DNA of 64,000 nucleotides. Source: Ancrocorticia sp047501485. GTDB lineage: Bacteria; Actinomycetota; Actinomycetes; Actinomycetales; Actinomycetaceae. A program made the translations under genes and the position numbers. Below, piece after piece: positions 8,326 to 16,475 of the stretch (positions are counted from its first letter, which is position 1; every line of letters begins with the position of its first letter). Under the pieces are notes generated by a model. The model was not told the origin of the DNA and searched no databases. It saw only the letters and a program-made list of their open reading frames with translations. Location: positions 124,001 through 188,000 of the forward strand of contig JAZDRN010000001.1 of the NCBI GenBank assembly GCA_047501485.1, in the 5' to 3' direction.

Positions 8326-9309
8326 ATGACGGGAATGCAAGTAGCCAACGACAAGCGGCTCAAGCTGGTGACGGGCCGTGCCCATCCCGAGCTTGCGCAG
8401 GAGATCGCCGACGAGTTGGGCATCGAACTGCTCCCGGTCACCGCCTATGATTTCGCCAACTCCGAGATCTATGTTCGTTTCGACGAATCGATCCGCGGTG
8501 CCGACCTGTTCATCGTGCAATCGCATCCAGCACCGCTCAACAAATGGCTCATGGAGCAGCTCATCATGGTTGACGCCGCCAAACGTGCCTCGGCCAAGCG
8601 GATCACCGCCGTAGTTCCCTACTACCCCTACGCTCGCCAGGACAAGAAGCATATGGGGCGCGAGCCGATCTCGGCCCGTCTGGTCGCCGACCTGTTCCGG
8701 ACGGCGGGGGCCGATCGCATTATGAGCGTGGATCTGCACGCCGCGCAGTCGCAGGGCTTCTTCGACGGTCCGGTTGACCACCTGTGGGCTATGCCCACTC
8801 TCGTCGAATACGTGAAGTCCAAGGTGGACCCGGATGAGACCGTCGTGGTGTCCCCGGATGCCGGCCGCATCAAGGTCGCCGAGCAGTGGGGCAATCGCCT
8901 CGGCGGCGTGCCACTCGCATTCGTGCACAAGACGCGTGACGTCACCCGGCCGAATCAGGCCACGTCGAATCGCGTGGTCGGCGACGTCAAGGGGCGTACG
9001 GCCGTCATCGTCGATGACCTCATCGATACCGCCGGGACCATCTGCGGCGCGGTTCGCGTGGTGCTGGAAGCCGGTGCCAAGGACGTGATCGTTGCGGCCA
9101 CCCACGGCGTGCTGTCCGATCCCGCGGTCGAGCGTCTTCAGGCGTCGGGTCTGAAGGAACTTGTTGTCACCGACACCCTTCCGATCCACGAGAGCAAGAT
9201 CTTCCCCGAGCTGACGATCCTTCCGATCGCGCCCGTGCTGGCCAAGGCCATTGATGCGGTGTTCGAGGACGATTCCGTCGCGAAGATCTTCGACGGGGAC
9301 GCGGGCTGA
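8326..9309 (+). CDS. prs: Ribose-phosphate pyrophosphokinase (PRPP synthetase)
   Basis: Makes 5-phosphoribosyl 1-pyrophosphate from ribose 5-phosphate and ATP for nucleotide, histidine and tryptophan synthesis. The 327-residue protein has the ATP-binding YYPYARQDKKHMGREPIS (about 99-116), VDLHAAQSQGFF (135-146) and the PRPP loop VDDLIDTAGT (229-238), all intact. ATG 8326 follows CAGGGAG by about eight bases. It is 13 bases from the glmU stop, the glmU-prs order common in many bacteria, so the two are probably one operon. Transcription may end at the palindrome at 9364-9427. Confidence 0.96.
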   Translation: MTGMQVANDKRLKLVTGRAHPELAQEIADELGIELLPVTAYDFANSEIYVRFDESIRGADLFIVQSHPAPLNKWLMEQLIMVDAAKRASAKRITAVVPYYPYARQDKKHMGREPISARLVADLFRTAGADRIMSVDLHAAQSQGFFDGPVDHLWAMPTLVEYVKSKVDPDETVVVSPDAGRIKVAEQWGNRLGGVPLAFVHKTRDVTRPNQATSNRVVGDVKGRTAVIVDDLIDTAGTICGAVRVVLEAGAKDVIVAATHGVLSDPAVERLQASGLKELVVTDTLPIHESKIFPELTILPIAPVLAKAIDAVFEDDSVAKIFDGDAG

Positions 9310-9363
9310 GTCTCATGCGCCCGGCCGGTGACGCTAGCCGGGTCGGATGCTCGATACTCGTAT

Positions 9364-9427
9364 TTCGTGGGTACAGGGCGTTGGGCGCCGCCTTATTTGG
9401 CAGAGCTCAACGCCTCACGCCCACGAA
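9364..9427. repeat. Dispersed intergenic palindrome, copy 2
   Basis: A 64-base imperfect hairpin with ends TTCGTGGG / CCCACGAA and inner arms GGCGTTGGGC / GCTCAACGCC. It lies between prs and the convergent GNAT gene. It matches copy 1 (1541-1600) over 49 bases with about 38 identities and shares its plan with the elements at 16307 and 17324. Confidence 0.6.
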
Positions 9428-9496
9428 AGAATTCACGCGGACTTGCTGCCTGCAAATCAACCGCGAGTTAGGCAATAACGTCTCAGGGGCGCGCAC

Positions 9497-10141
9497 CTAG
9501 TCCTCGCTGGCGTGCGTGCGGTTCCAATCCTGGGCGCTCATGGAGTACAGGACGCAGTTCTCATAACCTTGCGGCAGGTCCGGATGAGTGAACTCGACGG
9601 AAAGGCGCATTCCAACCTTTTCCATGACCCGGCGGCTGGGCGCGTTCTCGGCGGTGGTGAAAGAGCCGACCACCGGCAAGCGCTCGATACCGAAAGCGTA
9701 GTCGCGCGCGGCCATGGCCCCCTCGGTTGCCAGCCCTTGATTCCATGCCTCCTTGGCGAGACGCCAGCCCAGCTCGTAAGCGACGGCGGTGCCGTCCTCC
9801 AGTCTCGGGACATCCGGGTCCATCCGATGCAGCCCGATGAATCCGATGAAGCTGTTGGGAGGTAGCAGACTGGGGCGATCGGCGGCATCGGCATAGGCGA
9901 TCGCCGTGGTTGTCTGTACCGCCCACAGCCCGAAGCCGTTCTCGATCAACTCCTCCTGGTAGGAGAGAGCGCGGTCGATCGCCGTTTCTGGTGTGAGCAG
10001 GTCGGGGAAGTAGCGGCGGACATCCGCATCCGCGTTCATCTCGATCCAGGCGTGGAGATCGTCCTCGTGCCAGCCACGTAGCAAGAGCCGATCGGTCTCC
10101 AGCATGAAGACCTCGTCGTCGCGATCAAAGGCTGTGTTCAT
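9497..10141 (-). CDS. GNAT-family N-acetyltransferase (RimJ/RimL type)
   Basis: A 214-residue acetyltransferase of the Acetyltransf_3 type. LETDRLLLRGWHEDDLHAW (residues 13-31) is the usual RimJ/RimL opening, YELGWRLAKEAWNQGLATEGAM is the acetyl-CoA loop region (about 127-148), and FTTAENAPSRRVMEKVGM is the classic final motif (about 168-185). ATG 10139-10141 is preceded by GGATGGAG. Such proteins acetylate ribosomal proteins, small amines or antibiotics; nothing here points to one substrate. It stands alone, convergent with prs and divergent from the permease. Confidence 0.88.
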   Translation of the reverse strand: MNTAFDRDDEVFMLETDRLLLRGWHEDDLHAWIEMNADADVRRYFPDLLTPETAIDRALSYQEELIENGFGLWAVQTTTAIAYADAADRPSLLPPNSFIGFIGLHRMDPDVPRLEDGTAVAYELGWRLAKEAWNQGLATEGAMAARDYAFGIERLPVVGSFTTAENAPSRRVMEKVGMRLSVEFTHPDLPQGYENCVLYSMSAQDWNRTHASED

Positions 10142-10577
10142 CGCACTCCATCCCTCCGTGAGTTTCGAGCATTCGGCACCAGGCGAGCGTCGGCTGTTGC
10201 TCACCGCCGTGCCGACTAGGACGATATGTGGAGCCGGGGCCGGTTCCATTTTTCTAGATCGATGGTACTCGGTGATGCGGCTGGCCGAGTTCGATCCCGA
10301 ACGTGCCCGGCTTCTGCTTGGTGTTCGGACCTTGCCTGGCACTTGCTTTGTGTTCGCGTTTTGTACGGCTTCTGCTTGATTTCTCGATGTTGCCCGACCC
10401 CGGCTGCTCCCCGTACATCTATGCTCTACCGCAAGACGACCGGCCTATAGGACTACCGGTCCGGAAAGCGAACACTGCGCACAGTCACCAATCAGCGAAT
10501 CCGCTGGTAACTGCAGTTTTCGACGCCCGGGCCTGGAGGCGCTGGCATCCGTTCCCTGTTTCGGGGCATAGGGTGGA
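10142..10577. other. 436-bp divergent intergenic region without a recognised gene
   Basis: It lies between the GNAT gene and the TauE/SafE permease gene. An imperfect direct repeat of a GGCTTCTGCTTG-like motif occurs near 10310-10380, and a short inverted repeat around ACCGG...CCGGT at about 10439-10463. I see no coding signal. Confidence 0.4.
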
Positions 10578-11318
10578 ATGGTGTGGGAATACGTACTGCT
10601 CTTCGTGGCGGGAATCGGAACCGGTGCCGTGGGGTACCTCATGGGTCTTGCATCGCTGGTGAGCTACCCGGCGTTGCTGGCGATCGGCCTGCCCCCGGTC
10701 ATCGCGAACACGACGAACACCGTCGCGCTTCTTGGCTCGGGCGCTGGCTCGGTAACGGGTGCGCGAAAGCTCATCCAGGAGGTGAAGCTGTACCCGTTGT
10801 GGCCCCAACTGCTGGTTTCCACGATCGGCGGAGTGATCGGCGGCTTGCTCCTTCTCTACCTCGATCCCCAGACCTTTGAGGCTGTCGTGCCGTGGATGGT
10901 GCTGGGCGGTACGATGTTGGTCCTCATCAGTCCTATGATCCGCCGCTTCAGGACGGCGCGGACGATGCCGCTCTGGGCCTTCCTGCTCGGCCTGCTGCTC
11001 ATCACGTCGTATGCGGGATATTTCGGGGCGGGTGCGGGTATCCCGTTCTTCGCGATGTGCGTGCTCGGCACCACGATGACGATCCATCAAGCCGTCGCCA
11101 TAAAAACTCCGATGATTCTGATGGCAAACCTTTCTGCGGCGATCGTGTTCGCTCGTCAGGGATCGGTGGTGTGGTGGGCGGCGGTCACCCTCGGTATCGG
11201 AGCATTCGTCGGCGGCTACCTCGGGCCCGTCATCCAGCGCTACATCTCAGAGCGTCTCATGCGCTGGCTCGTCGCCGTCGGTGGAATCGTGCTCACCATC
11301 TGGTTGCTCGTACGCTGA
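10578..11318 (+). CDS. TauE/SafE-family membrane permease
   Basis: A 246-residue protein with about eight hydrophobic segments spread over its length, of the TauE/SafE (DUF81) family that exports or imports sulfite, sulfonates and organic anions. The two family repeats are visible: GLASLVSYPALLAIGLPPVIANTTN near the N-terminus (family motif around PALL..G.P...A..TN) and FGAGAGIPFFAMCVLGTTM in the second half. Start at ATG 10578; a weak GGTGG precedes it. No sulfur-metabolism genes are nearby, so the substrate is open. Confidence 0.85.
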   Translation: MVWEYVLLFVAGIGTGAVGYLMGLASLVSYPALLAIGLPPVIANTTNTVALLGSGAGSVTGARKLIQEVKLYPLWPQLLVSTIGGVIGGLLLLYLDPQTFEAVVPWMVLGGTMLVLISPMIRRFRTARTMPLWAFLLGLLLITSYAGYFGAGAGIPFFAMCVLGTTMTIHQAVAIKTPMILMANLSAAIVFARQGSVVWWAAVTLGIGAFVGGYLGPVIQRYISERLMRWLVAVGGIVLTIWLLVR

Positions 11319-11653
11319 GCTCCACACCACCGGACTGTTAAACCGCCGAACCGTCAGACCACCGGGCCGCCGGAACGCCGAACTGTTAGACAACCAGACT
11401 GTCAGGACCTCAAGCCGCGAGATTGCCTGCGCTGGGTGCCCGTCTGCGATTTGCGGCACCTTTCGCCGCCGTGCACTGGCAGCCGGGAAAAGGCCTCGCT
11501 AAGATAATGGGGTTGCCTCGGCGAGGGAGTTCACAACCGTGAAGCTCCGTTATCGACGCGGTGGGTCGATCCCAGGGTCTGTACCTACGGTCTGAGAGGA
11601 CAACAATGCTCCTCCGTTTGGCAGAGCACCGTACAGAGAATAGGAGATCCACT
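11319..11653. other. 335-bp leader region upstream of rplY
   Basis: No gene. It contains five tandem 16-bp units (11328-11407) and then an rplY leader with short inverted repeats, such as TTCACAACCGTGAA (11530-11543) and GCTC...GAGC (about 11607-11627). A ribosomal-protein leader is possible but I cannot match it to a known structure. Confidence 0.4.
11328..11407. repeat. Five degenerate 16-bp tandem repeats
   Basis: Consecutive 16-mers beginning CACCGGACTGTTAAAC, CGCCGAACCGTCAGAC, CACCGGGCCGCCGGAA, CGCCGAACTGTTAGAC and AACCAGACTGTCAGGA keep exact spacing. They start ten bases after the stop of the TauE/SafE gene and do not code for anything evident. Confidence 0.65.
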
Positions 11654-12274
11654 ATGGTAGATAAGCTTTCCGCTGTCGCACGCACCGAATTCGGCAAGGG
11701 TTCGGCCCGTCAGCTTCGCCGCGCAGGCCGCGTCCCGGCCGTCGCATACGGCCACGGAGCCGATCCGATTCACTTCTCCGTTGACGCCCATGAGCTGTTC
11801 CTGGCTATCAAGGGCCAGGCCAACGCTCTGGTCACAGTGGATCTGGATGGCGACTCCATGCTGGTCCTCGTGAAGGATGTCCAGCGTAACCCGCTGTCGC
11901 GCGAGTTGGTCCATGTTGACCTCCTGCGCGTCAAGCGTGGCGAAAAGGTCGAGGTCGACGTTCCGGTCGAGGTCGTCGGCGAACCGGCACCCGGCACGCT
12001 CGCAACCCTTGAGATCATGCATTTGTTGGTCAATGCTCCGGCAACCTCTATCCCCGATGTCATCGAGGTGAACGTCGAGGGACGCGAAGAAGGCGACCAC
12101 GTTACCGTCGCCGACATCGCTTTCCCGTCCGGTGTTGAGTGCGAGGTCGATCCCGAGGCCGTCGTCGTGGTTGTCTCCGTCCCCGAGGTCGACACCGAGC
12201 TCGAGGCCGCTGACGCCGCCGCAGCAGAAGCCGCATCCGCTGAGGCTGCTTCTGCAGAGGCCAACGCTGAGTGA
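11654..12274 (+). CDS. rplY: 50S ribosomal protein L25/general stress protein Ctc
   Basis: Binds 5S rRNA in the large ribosomal subunit. The 206-residue protein is the long CTC form: an L25 domain (residues 1-95, with GKGSARQLRRAGRVPAVAYG) joined to the L25 C-terminal beta domain (LLRVKRGEKVEVDVPVEVVG onwards, to about 180), and a low-complexity Ala/Glu/Ser tail. ATG 11654 follows TAGGAGAT. It is followed by a terminator and then pth, an order frequent in actinobacteria. Confidence 0.96.
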   Translation: MVDKLSAVARTEFGKGSARQLRRAGRVPAVAYGHGADPIHFSVDAHELFLAIKGQANALVTVDLDGDSMLVLVKDVQRNPLSRELVHVDLLRVKRGEKVEVDVPVEVVGEPAPGTLATLEIMHLLVNAPATSIPDVIEVNVEGREEGDHVTVADIAFPSGVECEVDPEAVVVVVSVPEVDTELEAADAAAAEAASAEAASAEANAE

Positions 12275-12399
12275 CGTGATTCGGTGGGGGAGTGAGCCCC
12301 GTCGGCCCGAGAACGTGCACGGGATGCCCGGAGATAGTCTGGGTTGCCGGACTTGCGTTTTCATGACGGGTGCGATGCGCCCCCAGTGATGACAGAGAA

Positions 12400-12425
12400 G
12401 TGTGGCGCCCATGAGGGCGCCACAC
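12400..12425 (+). terminator. Intrinsic terminator after rplY
   Basis: Stem GTGTGGCGCC / GGCGCCACAC (12400-12409 with 12416-12425) with a short loop, followed by tcgttt. It lies between rplY and pth and suggests that pth has its own promoter in the 80 bases that follow. Confidence 0.75.
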
Positions 12426-12504
12426 TCGTTTCATATCCGCATAGACACCGCTCTCTCAGTGAGCGATCTAGCATGTGCGACCGGAAGTCGCCGGAAAGGA
12501 AGCG

Positions 12505-13092
12505 ATGTACGCCGTCGTCGGCCTCGGGAATCCGGGAGAGAAGTACGCGCAGACTCGGCACAACGCCGGACACATGGTCATCGATGTCCTGGCCGGTCGG
12601 GTTGGTGGCAAGCTCTCGGCCCATCGCGCGTCCCGCACGCACGCGATGTCCGCGCGGATCGGCGTGGCCCCTGGGATGCCTGGCGAGCGCCTTATCCTCG
12701 CGACCCCGGACTCGTACATGAATACCTCTGGCGGCCCCGTGAAGGCGCTGATCAGCTATTTCGATGTCCCTCCCTCGGATCTCGTCGTGATCCACGACGA
12801 GTTGGATCTGCCGTTTGGAACCCTGAGGCTCAAGCGCGGTGGCGGCGAAGGAGGACACAACGGCTTGAAGTCGATTTCGCAGGCGCTGGGCAATAAGAAC
12901 TACATTCGCCTGCGCTTCGGCATCGGGCGACCTCCCGGCCAACAGGACCCGGCGGACTACGTGCTGCGTCCGTTCGGGGCCTCCGAGCGCAAGGAGCTTC
13001 CGCTTCTCCTGGAGCGGGCCGCGGATGCCGTCGAGGATGTTCTGGCCAACGGCCTGGAGAAGGCCACGATGCGTCTGCACACGGCGGGCTGA
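12505..13092 (+). CDS. pth: Peptidyl-tRNA hydrolase
   Basis: Releases tRNA from dropped-off peptidyl-tRNA in the cytoplasm. The 195-residue protein carries GLGNPGEKYAQTRHNAGH (6-23) with catalytic His19 and Asn9, VIHDELDLPFG with the conserved Asp, and GGHNGLKSI with the substrate-binding Asn. ATG 12505 is preceded by GGAAAGGAAG; the frame is open to 12475 but the conserved N-terminus begins at 12505. The length is normal for the family. Confidence 0.96.
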   Translation: MYAVVGLGNPGEKYAQTRHNAGHMVIDVLAGRVGGKLSAHRASRTHAMSARIGVAPGMPGERLILATPDSYMNTSGGPVKALISYFDVPPSDLVVIHDELDLPFGTLRLKRGGGEGGHNGLKSISQALGNKNYIRLRFGIGRPPGQQDPADYVLRPFGASERKELPLLLERAADAVEDVLANGLEKATMRLHTAG

Positions 13093-13565
13093 CCAGCCCA
13101 GATGCATCGACGCTCTCGCGACACGCCGGGGTTCCGAATTTACTGCCCCGGGCAGGCATGTCGAGGCATATCGCTATTTTAACCGGGATTATCAGTGTTT
13201 TTTGCGGAGTCGGACGACGCCGTCCCACTCTGCTCTTCCCAGAACGTCCCAAACGTCCTAGGCCCAGCTGGACGGCGCTCATAGGCTGATCCAGCTAGCA
13301 CGTGAGCGTATGCATGTGCCGCTTGGAGCTCGCTACCTCGTTGCCTCCAGGCTGCGCATACGGCTCTCGACGACCAGGCAAGGGCGGTTGGCAAAAGGGT
13401 GTGTACACCCGTTTCGCGTTGGGTCGCGGGACGGGGGAGGCCGTCGTCTTTCTCACGTACCGCTCCGGCAGCGATCCGCGCCTTCGCCGACTCCGATGTG
13501 CGAGCAATCCGGGAAGAATCCAGAACCCCAGTCGAACGAGCCACTGGGGGATAGGAGAGAAGACA
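13093..13565. other. 473-bp region upstream of hcp without a recognised gene
   Basis: The hcp frame extends back to 13302 but the residues before 13566 do not resemble Hcp. An AT-rich CTATTTTAACC at about 13172-13182 may belong to a promoter. A near-palindrome GGGTGTGTACACCC lies at about 13396-13409. I could not find a clear FNR-type (TTGAT-N4-ATCAA) or NsrR-type site by eye. Confidence 0.4.
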
Positions 13566-15236
13566 GTGTTCTGCTACCAATGTGAACAGGCTGATCGATC
13601 AGGACCGATTCTGGGGTGCACACTCACCCGTGGTACGTGTGGGAAAGACGAGACCACCTCCGCGCTTCAGGATCTACTCATCTACCAGCTCAAGGGAGTT
13701 GCCGATTACGCGGCGCGTGCGCGCACGCTCGGCGCGGGAGACGACGAAGCCGCCGATTTCCTCGCCTTCGCGCTGTTCACCACTCTGACCAACGTGAACT
13801 TCAGCCCGACGCGATTCGTCTCCCTCATCAAACAGACCGAGCTGGTCAAGGAAAGAGTGCGAGCGAGCTATCAGCGGGCTGCCGCCGATGCCGGAATTTC
13901 GGCCGAGCAGCTGACCGGTCCGGCCGAGTTCGTGCCCGCCGAGACCACCGACGGCTTGGTGGAGCAGGCTACCTCGCTGGGAATCCTGGCGGGAATCGAC
14001 GAGGTCGGCCCGGACGTCGTCGGCCTGCGGGCCCTCAACCTCTACGGGCTCAAGGGAATCTGCGCATACATCCACCATGCGTCCGTGATGGGCTACAGGG
14101 ATTCAGCGGTGTTGGCCGATGTGGAGAATGCCCTGGTGTACCTGGGGTCGGATCCCTCCGATATCGAGGACCTGCTGGAGCACGCGCTCGCTTTGGGTCG
14201 CACCAATCTCGCGGTGCTGGACCTGCTGAACCGGGCCAATAGCAGCTCCTTCGGAACTCCTTCGCCCGCGCGCGTGCGCATGAGCCCGGTGGAGGGCAAG
14301 GCGATCCTCGTCTCCGGCCACGATTTCCCGGCTCTCAAGGCGCTGTTGGAGCAGACGGAGGGGACGGGTATCAACGTCTATACCCATGGTGAGATGCTAC
14401 CCGCCCACGGTTACCCCGAGCTGCGCGCGTACTCCCACCTTGTGGGCAATTATGGCGGCGCTTGGCAGGATCAGCAGACCGATTTCTCCAATTTCCCCGG
14501 CCCGATCCTCATGACGAGCAACTGCATCATCGAGCCGCGCCAGGCATACAAGCATCAGATCTTCACAAACGGCCCGGTGGGGTGGCCCGGCGTACGACAT
14601 CTGGCCACGCATGACTTCTCGGAGCTGATCCGGGCTGCCCAGGCTCTGCCCGGATTCACCGAGACGGCGCGCAAGAGGCAGGCGATGGTCGGTTTCGGGC
14701 ATAAGGCGGTGCTAGAGCTTTCCGACGAGGTGCTGCGGGCCGTCAGGGAAGGCGAACTCACCCACATCTTCGTCATGGGCGGCTGCGACGGCGCATCTCC
14801 GGGGCGCAACTACTTCCGCGAGTACGCGCAGGCGACCCCCGAGGACACTCTCATCCTCACGATGGGCTGCGCCAAGTATCGCTTCAACGATCTCGATTTT
14901 GGCGAGCTCATCGGCTTGCCGCGCCTGCTCGACGTGGGGCAATGCAACGATTCATACTCCGCGGTGCGAATCGCGATGGGGCTGGCGGACGCGCTGGGAT
15001 GCGAGGTCAACGACCTCCCGATCACCATGGTGCTCAGTTGGTTCGAGCAGAAGGCCGTGGCCGTGCTGCTCACGTTGCTGGCTCTCGGCATAAAGAACAT
15101 CAACCTCGGCCCGACCCTGCCCGCCTTCCTCACACCTGCGGCCATCGACATCATGGTGGAACGCTTCGGGTTGAGCCTCATCGGGCAGGATCCGGTTGAG
15201 GATCTTCACGACGCGCTGGTCGGAGGTGCACGATGA
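13566..15236 (+). CDS. hcp: Hydroxylamine reductase / hybrid-cluster protein, class II
   Basis: Hybrid-cluster protein of 556 residues, associated with nitric oxide reduction and protein S-nitrosylation under anaerobic nitrosative stress; it reduces hydroxylamine in vitro. The N-terminal cysteines are C3, C6, C18 and C25, the C-X2-C-X11-C-X6-C spacing of class II proteins that carry a [2Fe-2S] proximal cluster. Downstream ligand regions are present: GHDFPALKALLEQTEG, TSNCIIEPRQAYKHQIFT, FVMGGCDGASPGRNYF, LTMGCAKYRFN and DVGQCNDSYSA. GTG 13566 follows TAGGAGAG by about seven bases. Its stop overlaps the start of hcr by four bases, so the two are translationally coupled. Confidence 0.95.
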   Translation: MFCYQCEQADRSGPILGCTLTRGTCGKDETTSALQDLLIYQLKGVADYAARARTLGAGDDEAADFLAFALFTTLTNVNFSPTRFVSLIKQTELVKERVRASYQRAAADAGISAEQLTGPAEFVPAETTDGLVEQATSLGILAGIDEVGPDVVGLRALNLYGLKGICAYIHHASVMGYRDSAVLADVENALVYLGSDPSDIEDLLEHALALGRTNLAVLDLLNRANSSSFGTPSPARVRMSPVEGKAILVSGHDFPALKALLEQTEGTGINVYTHGEMLPAHGYPELRAYSHLVGNYGGAWQDQQTDFSNFPGPILMTSNCIIEPRQAYKHQIFTNGPVGWPGVRHLATHDFSELIRAAQALPGFTETARKRQAMVGFGHKAVLELSDEVLRAVREGELTHIFVMGGCDGASPGRNYFREYAQATPEDTLILTMGCAKYRFNDLDFGELIGLPRLLDVGQCNDSYSAVRIAMGLADALGCEVNDLPITMVLSWFEQKAVAVLLTLLALGIKNINLGPTLPAFLTPAAIDIMVERFGLSLIGQDPVEDLHDALVGGAR

Positions 15237-16282
15237 GCGCCCCCGCCGCCACCATTACCTGGACCCACGCTCTGAGCACGTCCGATGGCGATAGCCTCGT
15301 GGTGCAAAGCGGTCCGGACGAATCCATCATCGAGGCGGCTGAGGCCGCCGGCCTGCTGTTGCCCTCCTCCTGCCGTGCCGGAAGCTGCGGCGCCTGCCAC
15401 GCTCGCGCCGAGGGCGCGTACGAGATGCGCAACCACAGCAAGACGGTGCTCGATGACGAGGCTGCGGCAGCCGGCGAGGTCCTGCTGTGCTGCACTTACC
15501 CGCAGGGTGCGTTGAACATCACCCTGCCCTACGAGAGCAGCCGGATCATCTCCGGCAAGATCCCGAGCCGGCAGGCCACCATCACAGGCATCGATACCGT
15601 CGCCGCCGACACCGTGCGTTTGGAACTCCAGCTCGGGCCCGACGAGCGTGGCGCCCTGGGCTGCGAATTCGACCCGGGCCAGTTCCTGGAACTCGTCATC
15701 CCTGGGACACAGACGCGCCGTTCCTATTCCTTGGCGAACAACCCCAACTGGGACGGCGTTGCCGAGTTGTTCATCAAGCTGCGCGAAGGCGGTGCGTTCT
15801 CGCAATGGTTGCGCGATGCCCGCCTCGGGCAGGAACTGGAGGTTCGCGGGGCGCAGGGCGCCTTCGGGGTGAAGGACACCGGGGTTCGACCACGGTGGTT
15901 CATCGCGGGCGGCACCGGTCTCTCGCCTTTGCTTTCGATGTTGCGACGGATGGCTGACTGGCAGGAGCCGCATCCTGCGCGTCTCTACTTCGGAGTCGAG
16001 ACGGAGGTGGAGATCTTTGCCCGCGATGTCCTCGAGGACCTGAGGGGCAAGCTTCCCGATTTCCGCTATGACGTGGTGTTGGGTAAGCCCTCGTCCGGTT
16101 GGCGGGGCTCCGTGGGGACTCCGTTGGATACGCTGGCCGCCGATCTCGCCGATGCACCCGACGTTCCGGATATCTATGTGTGCGGTCCGCCTGGAATGGT
16201 TGCGGCCGCGCGCAAGATCGCCAAGGATGCCGGCCTCGCTGATGAGCGGATGGTGATCGAGAACTTCGCACCTTCCGCGTGA
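15233..16282 (+). CDS. hcr: Hcp reductase: ferredoxin-FAD-NAD(H) oxidoreductase
   Basis: Delivers electrons from NAD(P)H to Hcp. The 349-residue protein begins with a plant-type [2Fe-2S] domain (C47-X4-C52-X2-C55 and C86 or C87), continues with an FAD domain (RRSYSLANNP, the RxYS motif, about residues 160-170) and ends with an NAD domain (GGTGLSPLLSML, about 222-233; YVCGPPGMV near the end). In Escherichia coli Hcr the ferredoxin domain is C-terminal, so the domain order here is reversed. ATG overlaps the hcp stop (ATGA). The gene tail meets a palindromic repeat that could end the transcript. Confidence 0.88.
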   Translation: MSAPAATITWTHALSTSDGDSLVVQSGPDESIIEAAEAAGLLLPSSCRAGSCGACHARAEGAYEMRNHSKTVLDDEAAAAGEVLLCCTYPQGALNITLPYESSRIISGKIPSRQATITGIDTVAADTVRLELQLGPDERGALGCEFDPGQFLELVIPGTQTRRSYSLANNPNWDGVAELFIKLREGGAFSQWLRDARLGQELEVRGAQGAFGVKDTGVRPRWFIAGGTGLSPLLSMLRRMADWQEPHPARLYFGVETEVEIFARDVLEDLRGKLPDFRYDVVLGKPSSGWRGSVGTPLDTLAADLADAPDVPDIYVCGPPGMVAAARKIAKDAGLADERMVIENFAPSA

Positions 16283-16306
16283 CGGGAGTGATATCGGTGC
16301 CTCCGG

Positions 16307-16375
16307 CCCTAACTGGGCATCACAGCGTTCCGTATGCCGTCCACGGCACGGAGAACGCTGTGATGCCCACGTAGG
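16307..16375. repeat. Intergenic palindrome A, upstream of the nuclease-like gene
   Basis: 69-base element: CCCTAAC, then a perfect 17-bp stem (16314-16330 with 16353-16369), a 22-base loop (16331-16352) and CGTAGG. The loop is the exact reverse complement of the loop of element B (17348-17369). The stem differs from B by one base pair, which changes on both strands (T-A here, C-G in B). Confidence 0.85.
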
Positions 16376-16475
16376 CAGCATCATCAATATTTCCCCAGCG
16401 GGCCTTCGTGCGTGACCCATCAACAACGGTGGTGCCGGCTGAGAAAATCATGGCGGCTCGTGTTGAAGTTTCTCC

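Noticed and set aside
8050..9189. Long reverse frame opposite prs
   Set aside because: Mirror of a highly biased GC-rich gene; the residues are low in any family resemblance and prs is certain.
13093..13565. FNR- or NsrR-type operator before hcp
   Set aside because: Expected from other bacteria, but no sequence close to the known consensus was visible.
15206..16426. 406-codon reverse frame opposite hcr
   Set aside because: Antisense shadow; hcr has all cofactor motifs on the plus strand.
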